This document shows positions 1 to 7,357 of a DNA stretch of 64,000 nt, in pieces. Origin of the DNA: Cellulosilyticum sp. I15G10I2. Lineage in GTDB: Bacteria; Bacillota; Clostridia; Lachnospirales; Cellulosilyticaceae. The translations under genes were made by a program, and so were the position numbers. The number at the start of each line of letters is the position of its first letter. Position 1 is the stretch's first letter. The notes below the pieces were generated by a model. The model worked only from the letters and a program-made list of their open reading frames with translations. It was not told the origin of the DNA and did not search any database. Location: the NCBI RefSeq assembly GCF_900095725.1, contig NZ_FMMP01000006.1, positions 1,054,001 through 1,118,000 of the forward strand, given 5' to 3'.

Positions 1-885
1 TTCACCCGTATAATTGTAATCTACTACCTCAAGTGTTTCTTCATCTATTGTCACATCTAATCCTTTAATTGTTTCTATAACTTCTCTATGGCTAAAAATA
101 GCAGCATACCGTTTTAAAACAGAAGTAAAAACATGCATATACCCCCCTGATTTAAGAAGTTCTTTTTTTATAGGCATTAAAAAAAGGCCACACTCTAAAT
201 CTCGTAATGCCCGTATATGTTTTTTTATATCAGATGTAATAATCGAACCATGCTGTGGCGCAATTATACTAATATCCATTCTTAAAAAACTTTCCATTAC
301 CGGCCCCAGAATGTCATGGGAAGGCATAAAATGCTCGTGGAAAGTTTTCATTTTTTCTATATAGTCAGCCTTAGCAAATAAATCCCATCTATAAGCAAGA
401 CATCCAAAAAGATCACTTGAAAATAATATTTTAGAGCTCGTATCATAAGTAGTTATCGCACCTGAAAAATGTAAATAGGGGGTTTGTATAAACTTTAACT
501 CTCGTCCCGATTTCAAAGTTAGTTTAAAATCATTCTCATTTACAATATAGTAATCTGATTTTATCCCATAATATTTTACAAGTGCCTGAGTTTTCCAATG
601 TGTTACAAGTGTAAAATGAGCCCCTTTTTGTTCAAATAACGGCACACTCGAACAGAAGTCTGGGTCTTGATGATGAAGTATTAAGTATTTAATTTTTTCT
701 AGGGGAATAATGCTGAGAATATTAGTATAAATAGCCTCAAAATTTAAAACTGATCCTGGATCAATGAGTACCCCTTCTTCCCCATCAACTATTAAATATG
801 GATTACCATGCAATCCCCCGTTTTGATCATAATTTCCTACCCAGTATATACCTGTCTCAATTTCAATTGTACATGGTCCATCCAT
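1..885 (-). CDS. Metallo-beta-lactamase (flavodiiron/ODP-like) protein, 3' end outside window
   Basis: The frame is open from ATG at 885 to the window edge (295 codons, no stop), so the C-terminus is missing. A GAGGAGAGGA ribosome site precedes the ATG. The product is an FprA-type metallo-beta-lactamase domain (about residues 1-250). The first metal motif reads HHQDPDFC instead of the H-x-E-x-D-H of flavodiiron oxygen reductases. Later ligands look intact: His in YLHFSG, Asp in FSSDLFG and His in APQHGS. This altered motif fits the oxygen-binding diiron (ODP) sensor branch better than a catalytic flavodiiron protein; that is inference. What follows the domain (flavodoxin, GGDEF or nothing) cannot be seen. 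It lies downstream of desulfoferrodoxin and rubrerythrin on the same strand, but a strong terminator separates them. Confidence 0.8.
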   Translation of the reverse strand, partial: MDGPCTIEIETGIYWVGNYDQNGGLHGNPYLIVDGEEGVLIDPGSVLNFEAIYTNILSIIPLEKIKYLILHHQDPDFCSSVPLFEQKGAHFTLVTHWKTQALVKYYGIKSDYYIVNENDFKLTLKSGRELKFIQTPYLHFSGAITTYDTSSKILFSSDLFGCLAYRWDLFAKADYIEKMKTFHEHFMPSHDILGPVMESFLRMDISIIAPQHGSIITSDIKKHIRALRDLECGLFLMPIKKELLKSGGYMHVFTSVLKRYAAIFSHREVIETIKGLDVTIDEETLEVVDYNYTGE

Positions 886-913
886 CTTTAGTTCGCTCCT
901 CTCCTCTATTTAT

Positions 914-926
914 ACTGATCATCAGT
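914..926. promoter_or_regulatory. Short palindrome upstream of the metallo-beta-lactamase gene
   Basis: ACTGAT-C-ATCAGT is a perfect 13-bp dyad 29 bp upstream of the start codon at 885, so it lies in the 5' leader or promoter. It could be an operator. No regulator is identified and chance cannot be excluded. Confidence 0.3.
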
Positions 927-1063
927 TGACAGTGTAAATCTTTCTTACCACTAGGAATTGGATTTATAAAATTCTATTATTCTCATTTTATCCATAATAC
1001 GTGACAATATACTTTTTATAGCTAAACTATCCTTAGACTGATCTTAATTAAAAAGCAGCTCTT

Positions 1064-1119
1064 ACTAAGAAAAAGACTGACTAAAAAGTATATACTTTTT
1101 AGTCAGTCTTTTTCTTAGT
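1064..1119. terminator. Perfect 56-bp palindromic terminator after rubrerythrin
   Basis: The two 28-nt arms are perfectly complementary around GTATATAC, with no unpaired loop in the DNA. Both arms carry A5/T5 runs. It overlaps the last codons and the TAA of the rubrerythrin gene. It reads as an intrinsic terminator that could work in both directions. Confidence 0.75.
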
Positions 1120-1654
1120 AATTCTTTACCATCATTTCAAAATATGCTTTAGGGTGATCACATACTGGACATTTTTCAGCCGCTTTATCACCTGTATGAA
1201 CATATCCACAATTTCTGCACTGCCACACAACTTTTTCATCTTTTACAAAGACTTTATCTTCATTTACATTTTTAAGAAGATTTAAATATCTTTCTTCATG
1301 CTCTTTTTCTATTTTTGCAACAGCTTCAAAAAGATAAGCAATTTTAGTAAATCCCTCTTCCTTAGCTTCTTTTGCAAAAGTTGCATACATATCAGTCCAC
1401 TCATAATGTTCACCGGCAGCAGCAGCTTCTAAGTTCTCAGCAGTTGATCCAATACCATCATGTAAAAGTTTATACCAAATTTTAGCGTGCTCTTTTTCAT
1501 TATTAGCTGTTTCTTCAAAAAGTTTTGCTATTTGTTCAAAACCTTCTTTTTTAGCCTTTGAAGCAAAATATGTATATTTATTTCTTGCTTGTGATTCTCC
1601 TGCAAATGCCGCCATTAAGTTTGCTTCTGTTTTTGTACCTTTTAAATTACTCAT
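1115..1654 (-). CDS. rbr: Rubrerythrin
   Basis: Cytoplasmic peroxide-scavenging diiron protein of 179 aa, the usual length. Residues 1-140 are a ferritin-like four-helix bundle with ExxH iron motifs (NNEKEH, KIEKEH, and Glu in AGESQARN). Residues 143-179 are a rubredoxin-type Fe(Cys)4 site, CRNCGY and CPVCDHP. It uses electrons from rubredoxin-type donors to reduce hydrogen peroxide. The start is only 24 bp after the desulfoferrodoxin stop, so the two are one transcript: superoxide reductase makes peroxide and rubrerythrin removes it. Expression is probably driven by the promoter upstream of desulfoferrodoxin. Confidence 0.96.
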   Translation of the reverse strand: MSNLKGTKTEANLMAAFAGESQARNKYTYFASKAKKEGFEQIAKLFEETANNEKEHAKIWYKLLHDGIGSTAENLEAAAAGEHYEWTDMYATFAKEAKEEGFTKIAYLFEAVAKIEKEHEERYLNLLKNVNEDKVFVKDEKVVWQCRNCGYVHTGDKAAEKCPVCDHPKAYFEMMVKNY

Positions 1655-1678
1655 CTTATTACACTCCTTTATAATTTT

Positions 1679-2065
1679 TTAGAAAATATCTGATTTCCAT
1701 AACCCATGCAAATTGCAATATGCAAAAGCTGTTACGGGCTTATCATCAGAAAGTTGAAATGTTACGCGAGGATTTTCTCCTATGGCCAGCGCTTTACGCT
1801 GCCCACCTTTTTCAGTTTGAAGATAAACCCAAGCAATATGATGCTCTTCTAGCATAGGATGTGCTACACTGCCAATTTCAACAGTTACCGTATTGTCTTG
1901 TACAGTTACAACTGGAATATGTTTTTCAGTTGATGCTTCCACTGTATTAGCTGTAAGCTCTTGCATTTTCTCTCCACAACAGACCATACTTACGCCTGCA
2001 TCTTTGATCATACCTACTAGATTCTTACAATGATTACAGATAAAAAATTTTTGTTGGTCACACAT
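1679..2065 (-). CDS. dfx: Desulfoferrodoxin (2Fe superoxide reductase)
   Basis: Reduces superoxide to hydrogen peroxide without releasing oxygen, in the cytoplasm. 128 aa from ATG 2065, which follows GGAGGG at good spacing; a longer frame to 2086 has no ribosome site. The N-terminal desulforedoxin module holds the Fe(Cys)4 ligands CNHC and CC (residues about 11-31). The C-terminal neelaredoxin domain carries the centre II ligands: His in EKHIP, HHIAW and the C-x2-H of YCNLHGLW. This makes it the two-iron class. First gene of the dfx-rbr operon. Confidence 0.96.
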   Translation of the reverse strand: MCDQQKFFICNHCKNLVGMIKDAGVSMVCCGEKMQELTANTVEASTEKHIPVVTVQDNTVTVEIGSVAHPMLEEHHIAWVYLQTEKGGQRKALAIGENPRVTFQLSDDKPVTAFAYCNLHGLWKSDIF

Positions 2066-2103
2066 AATAATCCCTCCTAGAATCACTTTTAAATTTTAGG
2101 TAA

Positions 2104-2127
2104 ATAGCCATTACTAATAATGACTAT
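2104..2127. promoter_or_regulatory. Operator-like dyad in the dfx leader
   Basis: A 24-bp imperfect inverted repeat (10 of 12 positions paired; core CATTA...TAATG) lies between the dfx -10 box and its ribosome site. The position suits a repressor controlling dfx-rbr, for example a PerR/Fur-type protein, but the sequence is not a clear match to a named box. Confidence 0.4.
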
Positions 2128-2135
2128 TAATTAAA

Positions 2136-2164
2136 ATTTTATATTATAGAATAAAATTTGTCAA
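2136..2164 (-). promoter_or_regulatory. Sigma-A promoter of the dfx-rbr operon
   Basis: Reading the minus strand: TTGACA (2164-2159), 17-nt spacer, TAAAAT (2141-2136). This is a near-consensus vegetative promoter about 70 bp before the dfx ATG. Confidence 0.7.
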
Positions 2165-2393
2165 TTATTTCATGAAAACTCTTTTATTAAATACGCCTAT
2201 ATTAACGCCCTTGTCATTATATGAAATAAATATTCCGTATAGACTAATTTTTAGATACTTAATACATATTTTATCTAATATGTAACATGCCTCGTATATT
2301 CGACATATTTTAGTAGAGAGAAACTTTTCTTAATATTGATCTGTTTATTATTTTTATGGCATAATAAGTTTATTAATAGGGGTTGAATTATAG

Positions 2394-2639
2394 ATGAATA
2401 ACTATCATGTACCACTCAATTCTGTACATCCAGGAGAAAAATGCAAAGTTACAAAACTTATTGCCAATGGGCTTATAAGAAGGAGAATGTTAGATTTAGG
2501 TATCATTCATGATACTATAATAGAGCCATTACAAAAAAGCCCATCTGGTGATCCGATCGCTTATCTTATTAGAGGTGCTGTTATTGCTCTGCGTGCTGAG
2601 GTAGCCTCAATGATCTTAGTAAAAACACTTGAAAAATAG
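2394..2639 (+). CDS. feoA: FeoA-domain protein
   Basis: 81 aa, the normal size for a stand-alone FeoA, an SH3-like partner of the ferrous iron permease FeoB. Family features: the N-terminal start of the SH3-like fold (VHPGEKCKVTKL), the MLDLGI motif, and the final ALRAEVASMILVK strand typical of the 'A/LR..eA..I.V' end. AGGGGTTG lies about 10 nt before ATG. No feoB follows; a bidirectional terminator ends the unit, so this is a solitary FeoA, possibly regulatory. The 307-bp gap before it (2087-2393) holds the dfx promoter and no further gene that I can see. Confidence 0.88.
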   Translation: MNNYHVPLNSVHPGEKCKVTKLIANGLIRRRMLDLGIIHDTIIEPLQKSPSGDPIAYLIRGAVIALRAEVASMILVKTLEK

Positions 2640-2707
2640 ATACTATCTATTGATCTTTTAAGAATTAGCCTTTTATATAAGTATGCAACCCTGGGGTTTA
2701 TAGCAAT

Positions 2708-2754
2708 AAAAAAGTTAGTTAAGACCATCTCTTGATCCCTTAACTAACTTTTTT
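2708..2754. terminator. Bidirectional terminator, feoA / 2779 gene
   Basis: Perfect 16-bp arms (A6 GTTAGTTAAG and its complement ending T6) with a 15-nt loop between two convergent genes. Confidence 0.85.
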
Positions 2755-2778
2755 TATATCAACTTTATTTTATTCATG

Positions 2779-3123
2779 CTATTTATTGTGTCTTATCAGT
2801 TTCATATAGAGATTTCCATCTTTTTTTTCTACAGTAGCTTCATCAATCATAGCACCCACTAAAGTAAGCTCTTCATCATAATCTGTTTCGCCTGTAAGCT
2901 GCCAATAATATTCTTCAATCTCCCATTGCCTTTGAATATTAAGCGTTTCTCGCAATTGATTGATATACACCTCATCAAAATGTGTTCTATAATCTATAAT
3001 TTCAATAATCGTTTGATGCGGTTCTCTTTTTATTTTAAAGTCAACTTCATTTGTATCCTTTTTTAAAAATAATGTTGCAAGTTCATCCACAATTCTAGAT
3101 ATCTTTTTTGTCTCATGTCGCAT
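2779..3123 (-). CDS. Hypothetical protein paired with a DUF1576 membrane protein
   Basis: 114 aa, soluble, charged, no signal peptide. ATG 3123 is chosen: it follows GGGAGA and starts one base after the TAG of the upstream membrane gene. The longer frame to 3153 would overlap that gene and lacks a ribosome site. Tight coupling suggests the two proteins act together. No motif is recognised. Confidence 0.75.
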   Translation of the reverse strand: MRHETKKISRIVDELATLFLKKDTNEVDFKIKREPHQTIIEIIDYRTHFDEVYINQLRETLNIQRQWEIEEYYWQLTGETDYDEELTLVGAMIDEATVEKKDGNLYMKLIRHNK

Positions 3124-3124
3124 A

Positions 3125-4408
3125 CTACATCTCTCCCTTTTTAAACGCATCAATAATAGGTATTAAAAAGCCTGCTACCAAGCCTCCTGAAAAGCCGTTA
3201 TTATAAAGATTAATGCCTCCATGTACGACTCCAATATTGGTAACTAATGCTAAGTGAAGCATTCCAGCTAATATACCTATTTTAACACCATATGTTCCAG
3301 CTATTGGAGCAATAGTAGTTGAAAACAATACCGATATAATAATGCCAGTCGCTGATAATTCATGTCCCATTAATATAGCCGCTATAACAACCCCAAATAC
3401 AATTGGAAAACAGTTCTTTGGATGTTTGCCAAAGGCTGCAAATCCTACTACAGTAAAAATCCCTGCAAGTACTGGTCCATTTACAATGCCCCCAACAACA
3501 ATCACATACAATAAAGATAGAAGGCCCATCGCCCCCATATTAACAAACGTTACGCCGTATCCTAACTGTTGCGTGAAATCAGTTACAATCCGCCCTCTAT
3601 ATTTAAAAATATCTTTGTATTTACTCAAAACTTCTTTATTGATAATTCTACCTGCAATAATTAAATAAATAAATAGCACTGTCAACACCCCTATAATATA
3701 GGCGTTGTACTCTAAGTACAAAATACTGACCGGCATAATTTCTTTTTTAAAGCTTCTAAGAATACTTGTAAAAACAGTCCCTACAATACCAGATGTAAAT
3801 CCGATATTATAAAGATTAAATCCATCATGAAACCTTAACATATGAGAAGACAGGGGCACGATAATAAATCCTATTAAAACCCCTACTGATATACCTAAAA
3901 TTAAACCGTAAGGTTTTAGAAAAATCGGCGCAAAACTTATCTCACTGACAATAGGCGCCATCGAAGTACTAAACATAATCGCTAAAAGAATATCTTTCAT
4001 TGAAATTTTTTGATGGAAGGCATATAAATAGCCACCTAAGTAGATTGGTAAAATGTTGAAAATATTCTTACCAAAAAACGAAAAACCGAGTACCGTCATA
4101 AAAGCTGCTATCAAAAGGCCATTTATTTTCATCTTGTAGTGTTTAAGTAGAAATAAATTAATAAAACCAATTAACGCTGAGTTAATAAAAGATGCACCGA
4201 TCCCACCGATTTCTAAAAAGTCTGTAATTAAAATGGTAGGAGAGGTCATAATGTTCCTCAAACCATGTATTAGCAAAATCCCATCTTCTTTTAAATAGAT
4301 AGTATTTAATAATCCAAATAATAAGAAGGTAATAGGAAACACTAATAAAATAGATAAGACATGTTCTTTTCTAATTTCTTTTTCTTGTATATTATTCGCT
4401 AATATCAA
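3125..4408 (-). CDS. DUF1576-family polytopic membrane protein
   Basis: 427 aa with about 11-12 hydrophobic segments. Two internally similar halves are visible: SHMLRFHDGFNLYNIGFTSG near residue 200 and NIGVVHGGINLYNNGFSGG near 400. Both share a G-(F/I)NLYN-GF core, so the protein is a probable internal duplication with inverted topology, as in small-solute transporters. It starts with TTG (4408) after GAGGTGG. I recognise the DUF1576 family; its substrate is unknown. It is co-transcribed with the 114-aa protein downstream. Confidence 0.8.
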   Translation of the reverse strand: MILANNIQEKEIRKEHVLSILLVFPITFLLFGLLNTIYLKEDGILLIHGLRNIMTSPTILITDFLEIGGIGASFINSALIGFINLFLLKHYKMKINGLLIAAFMTVLGFSFFGKNIFNILPIYLGGYLYAFHQKISMKDILLAIMFSTSMAPIVSEISFAPIFLKPYGLILGISVGVLIGFIIVPLSSHMLRFHDGFNLYNIGFTSGIVGTVFTSILRSFKKEIMPVSILYLEYNAYIIGVLTVLFIYLIIAGRIINKEVLSKYKDIFKYRGRIVTDFTQQLGYGVTFVNMGAMGLLSLLYVIVVGGIVNGPVLAGIFTVVGFAAFGKHPKNCFPIVFGVVIAAILMGHELSATGIIISVLFSTTIAPIAGTYGVKIGILAGMLHLALVTNIGVVHGGINLYNNGFSGGLVAGFLIPIIDAFKKGEM

Positions 4409-4557
4409 CTTTCCACCTCATAAAATAATGTCATCAAAGTACTTTTTATATTTTTTCATTTGCCTCTCTAATAGATTTTTCTTACTTATTATTTTAATTG
4501 ATTTTATACTTTTTTTCAAGATTCTCCATAATTATTTACATTTCGCCTTTATCTCTT

Positions 4558-4914
4558 TTATTTTATAATACGGTATTTACCAATGATCGGCAATTCTTTT
4601 GCCTTCCCCTGCAAACCATTTATAAGTCCCATAATCACTAAAACCATTATAAAAATTCCAAAAAAAGGCAGTATAATCCACCCAACAAATGGAATAAGTG
4701 TAAAAATTATATTGCCTGCTATGCTAACTATAAATAATAAGAGTCCTTGGTTCGCATGAAACTTGCCAAAAGCTGAATCTGGACATACTATAAGTGGTAA
4801 GAAGAATATAAAATAGGCTAATCCGGCAATTACTTTATTTTTTTCAATATCCTCTACTTCAAATATATCCTGTATTACTTCCGTTTGATTTGATTTATTT
4901 TCTTGCTCACTCAT
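4558..4914 (-). CDS. Small Tic20/DUF4870-like membrane protein
   Basis: 118 aa. An acidic N-terminus (1-28) is followed by three or four hydrophobic helices (about 30-45, 55-75, 77-100), with HANQGLLLF between the first two. That layout is typical of DUF4870 (Tic20-like) proteins of unknown role. GAGGAGGGG precedes ATG 4914. Monocistronic; the 150 bp downstream hold nothing I recognise. It diverges from the LexA-box promoter at 5030-5057. Confidence 0.75.
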   Translation of the reverse strand: MSEQENKSNQTEVIQDIFEVEDIEKNKVIAGLAYFIFFLPLIVCPDSAFGKFHANQGLLLFIVSIAGNIIFTLIPFVGWIILPFFGIFIMVLVIMGLINGLQGKAKELPIIGKYRIIK

Positions 4915-5029
4915 TTTTACCCCTCCTCATAATACTTTCTAATATATATTCATATGAAAAGAATTAAAGATATATTATTGCTTTTGCTCTTCATTTTATA
5001 ATAATTTAATTTTATTTTTAAAAAACTAT

Positions 5030-5057
5030 AGAACATATGTTCTATGTGTGTTATAAT
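5030..5057 (+). promoter_or_regulatory. LexA (SOS) box and promoter
   Basis: A perfect 14-bp palindrome AGAACATATGTTCT (5030-5043) contains GAACATATGTTC, the LexA/DinR operator form of Firmicutes (GAAC-N4-GTTC). It sits just upstream of a perfect -10 TATAAT (5052-5057) and would cover the -35 region. A transcript would start near 5064 and run into the small gene at 5155. The intergenic stretch 4915-5154 shows nothing else. Confidence 0.75.
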
Positions 5058-5154
5058 GCACTTATTAACACCAATATATGACATATTATTCCGCCATTCT
5101 AGAAATTAATAGCCTTAATAAAATAATCACTACCTATGCAAGGAGGGGCAAGCC

Positions 5155-5274
5155 GTGAGTGTCGCAGGTAATATTAATGAAGTTTTAAAACAAATACAAC
5201 TACTTATTAGAATCTATGGCAATGCAACTATACGTGATATTGAAAAATCTATCGCCACTGTAAAAACTAAATAA
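5155..5274 (+). CDS. SOS-controlled 39-residue protein of unknown function
   Basis: GTG at 5155 follows a very strong AGGAGGGG site with 7-nt spacing; TAA ends at 5274. The product has no membrane segment or signal. It is mostly predicted helix with an amphipathic stretch (NEVLKQIQLLIRIYG) and a basic end (KTK). It has its own LexA-box promoter upstream and a strong terminator about 75 bp downstream, so it is a complete mini transcription unit. No family is recognised. SOS-induced small proteins elsewhere include division inhibitors and toxins, but nothing here identifies the role. Confidence 0.65.
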   Translation: MSVAGNINEVLKQIQLLIRIYGNATIRDIEKSIATVKTK

Positions 5275-5347
5275 CATCCTCATTGTTAACCTCTTTCGTT
5301 ATGTAGTCTCTATATATTATAAGTAAGTTATATAGGAAGTACAACGT

Positions 5348-5407
5348 AAAATATAAAAGTCAGTACATCCTAAACTGAAGTTTGGGATGTACTGACTTTT
5401 ATATTTT
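5348..5407. terminator. Bidirectional terminator between the SOS mini-gene and the secreted protein gene
   Basis: Arms of about 28 nt (5348-5375 and 5380-5407) with one G-T pair and a 4-nt loop, A/T-rich at both ends. It overlaps the last codons of the minus-strand gene ending at 5399. Confidence 0.85.
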
Positions 5408-6298
5408 GAGATGCATCCAGCTCATTATGTGATGCACTGCAAACCCATCAAAACTTGAACTGTCTTTATAATGCTTATAGACTAAACTTAGCTCATTATT
5501 CATACAGCTTTGACCTTCTTCATAAAAACTAACAAAATCACCTTCGCAAGACTGCTGCGTTTCAACCGCAATAGTAATCATACAGCCATATGCCTTAGCA
5601 TATTCTATTTCATTACTAACAAGTTTTATAATACCATTTTCTCCCCAAGCTGTATCTCTATATGCCATAATAACAACATACTTTATATGATTTATTATCC
5701 ACTCTGCTAATATTCCCTCGCCATATTGCGTAGCATAAACTACTTCATCAAACCAAAAGGGGATATCTACAGCTAATTTTAAATTTATGACACTACATCT
5801 GTTAGCTGCATCTAGCAGCAACTTCTGATATCTTTCCAAAATCATATTTTTATCTATACAATACGTTAGATTTAAATAAGGCTCAATATCTAAATGTACC
5901 CCCTTAAATTTTTCATCTGCCTCTGCATCTTCTTGATACTTAGTAAGCCAATTAAAAAATAAGTTCTGGGACACCTCACCTTTATCAGATACCCATTCTG
6001 GTGCTCCTTCTAACGCATGAATCTCGATCCCCTCATTAGATGCTTTTTTTATAAATGACTTATACTGCTCTAGTTCTAAGTCATAATCCACTTGAAGGTA
6101 TAACTGATTAATATTTTGCTTTAATAAGAAAGCTATAATTTGATCAGGGTTTTGGACAATCTGTTCTGTATGCCATAACCACGTGGCATTCTGCTGGGCT
6201 TTTAATAGTTTAGTATTACGCATAGCTGCAGTAATATTTGATGGCATGATTAGGCTAAAACTTAAAATCAAAATAATCCAGCCCTTTAAATGACACAT
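5399..6298 (-). CDS. Secreted TIM-barrel-like protein under c-di-GMP riboswitch control
   Basis: 299 aa. A signal peptide (about 1-24, LKGWIILILSFSLIMPS then ITAA) implies export. The body has strand-helix repeats of an (alpha/beta)8 fold: LYLQVDYD, GVHLDIEPY (acidic pair at a strand end, as in glycosidase-like barrels), LAVDIPFW, VVIMAYRDTAWG and MITIAVETQ. No named glycosidase family is recognised. It may be a hydrolase or a binding protein. ATG 6298 follows AGGAGGAGG. Expression is predicted to depend on the riboswitch at 6341-6432, which links it to surface, motility or biofilm behaviour. Confidence 0.75.
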   Translation of the reverse strand: MCHLKGWIILILSFSLIMPSNITAAMRNTKLLKAQQNATWLWHTEQIVQNPDQIIAFLLKQNINQLYLQVDYDLELEQYKSFIKKASNEGIEIHALEGAPEWVSDKGEVSQNLFFNWLTKYQEDAEADEKFKGVHLDIEPYLNLTYCIDKNMILERYQKLLLDAANRCSVINLKLAVDIPFWFDEVVYATQYGEGILAEWIINHIKYVVIMAYRDTAWGENGIIKLVSNEIEYAKAYGCMITIAVETQQSCEGDFVSFYEEGQSCMNNELSLVYKHYKDSSSFDGFAVHHIMSWMHLKI

Positions 6299-6340
6299 AT
6301 AGCTTCCTCCTCCTAGAAAAGTTCCTCATCTCCTAGAAGG
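6299..6340 (-). promoter_or_regulatory. Translational expression platform of the riboswitch
   Basis: In the RNA, CCUUCUAG (6340-6333) can pair over eight positions (one G-U) with CUAGGAGG (6316-6309), which contains the ribosome site. There is no U-tract terminator, so control is probably at translation initiation. Confidence 0.6.
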
Positions 6341-6432
6341 AGCTTTGGCAACCTGGCAGCCATACAGTCTATTACTGCTTAGGCCCATAGTTTTGCGTCT
6401 TTGCCTTTCGGCAAATTTGCCCTTTTCATCAC
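6341..6432 (-). ncRNA. Cyclic-di-GMP-I (GEMM-I) riboswitch
   Basis: Minus-strand RNA contains the conserved GEMM-I core in order: GGGCAAA, a GCCGAAAGGC tetraloop hairpin, GACGCAAA, GGGCCUAA, then the receptor arm GGCUGCCAGGUUGCC. It ends 43 nt before the start codon of the secreted protein gene. The core elements match the family closely. Confidence 0.93.
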
Positions 6433-6469
6433 TCAATAATTATGTTTATCAATCATGTTTTAATTTAGT

Positions 6470-6808
6470 TCATTGTAGTCGCTCCATCACCTTTAAACAA
6501 TAGCCAATATGTTTAATTTCTTCTTTTTCTAGTACAACGCCTTCCGGCGGTCTTTCTTTAAGCTTAAAAACAATAGCTAATTGCCCTACTTGCTGATAAA
6601 ATTGAATTCTATTCATGGGGACTTCTTGTCCTATGAGCTCTGACATAATCTCTGCTGTTGCTTCATGTCCAATAGCTGAAATAAACCCTAACTGGTCTAT
6701 ATAGTTCCTAGCGCTCGTCACGTCTATGTCTTTTATTGAGTAAATACCATTGGTCGTTGCAACTGTTCCATTAAATAATACAACAGGTAATTTTATGTCT
6801 TCTTTCAA
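6470..6808 (-). CDS. DUF1874 (B116/AcrIII-1/Crn2-like) protein
   Basis: 112 aa from TTG 6808, six bases after AGGAGG; the longer frame to 6886 would overlap the hemerythrin gene. The hallmark family segment is present (FISAIGHEATAEIMSELIG, then VPMNRIQF, ending in a GYCLKVMERL-like strand). In the family, viral members (AcrIII-1) and cellular members (Crn2) cleave cyclic tetra-adenylate, using the His of the GHEATA segment, which is retained (about residue 55). No CRISPR genes are in the window, so its role is open. It lies 10 bp behind hemerythrin in one operon. Confidence 0.85.
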   Translation of the reverse strand: MKEDIKLPVVLFNGTVATTNGIYSIKDIDVTSARNYIDQLGFISAIGHEATAEIMSELIGQEVPMNRIQFYQQVGQLAIVFKLKERPPEGVVLEKEEIKHIGYCLKVMERLQ

Positions 6809-6818
6809 TTTATACCTC

Positions 6819-7217
6819 CTAAATAGATTCTGATTTGATGAGCTTGTCTTTTTGCAGTATATGCTCGAGTACCCATTCAAAAACAAATGCTAAAATATCT
6901 TCTATGTATTTTTTAGGATCCTCATCTATTTCATCAAAATTTATTTCCTCGATTTTTTGTATAAAATCATCATGTTCTACTTTCTGACTGAAATATCTAT
7001 TATACTTAATACTAAGCATATATTCCTCTTCTGTCTTAAAATGAAATTTTGTATACTCACTCAAGTCCTGAATAATACGAATAACCCCATCGTACTTGTC
7101 TGTGCAAAAATCATCTCGCAATAAACGATAGGCATCATTCCCTATTTCAAAGAGATGCTTGTGTTGTGCATCAATTATATCTACACCAATTGCATATTCA
7201 TCTTTCCATACTAACAT
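6819..7217 (-). CDS. Bacteriohemerythrin
   Basis: 132 aa from ATG 7217 (M-L-V-W-K); a frame start at 7238 is less likely. It binds oxygen, or stores or senses it, at a non-haem diiron site in the cytoplasm. Ligand pattern: His in DAQHKHLFE, HFKTEEEYM (H and E), HDDF, and the HILQKDK end (H and D). The first gene of a two-gene unit with DUF1874. The 140-bp upstream gap shows no clear operator. Confidence 0.92.
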   Translation of the reverse strand: MLVWKDEYAIGVDIIDAQHKHLFEIGNDAYRLLRDDFCTDKYDGVIRIIQDLSEYTKFHFKTEEEYMLSIKYNRYFSQKVEHDDFIQKIEEINFDEIDEDPKKYIEDILAFVFEWVLEHILQKDKLIKSESI

Positions 7218-7357
7218 ACTTATTTTACCCCCAATCAATTTTTATAAACACTATTTCTCCTTAATTACTTTAAATATATCATATGTATTCTTATTTGCCA
7301 AGAATAGACAATCATTTTGCAATATAGAACAGAGAATTGGGATCATTTTAAATTTTT

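Noticed and set aside
3342-3668. Plus-strand 108-codon frame inside the DUF1576 gene
   Set aside because: Lies wholly opposite a long, well-supported membrane protein gene; Pro/Thr/Ile-rich text is the usual antisense of a hydrophobic protein.
6299-6469. Possible terminator-type riboswitch control
   Set aside because: No U-tract follows any stem in the expression platform; pairing with the ribosome site fits better.
6470-6808. CRISPR-Cas neighbourhood for the DUF1874 gene
   Set aside because: No repeats with regular spacers and no cas genes were seen anywhere in the window.
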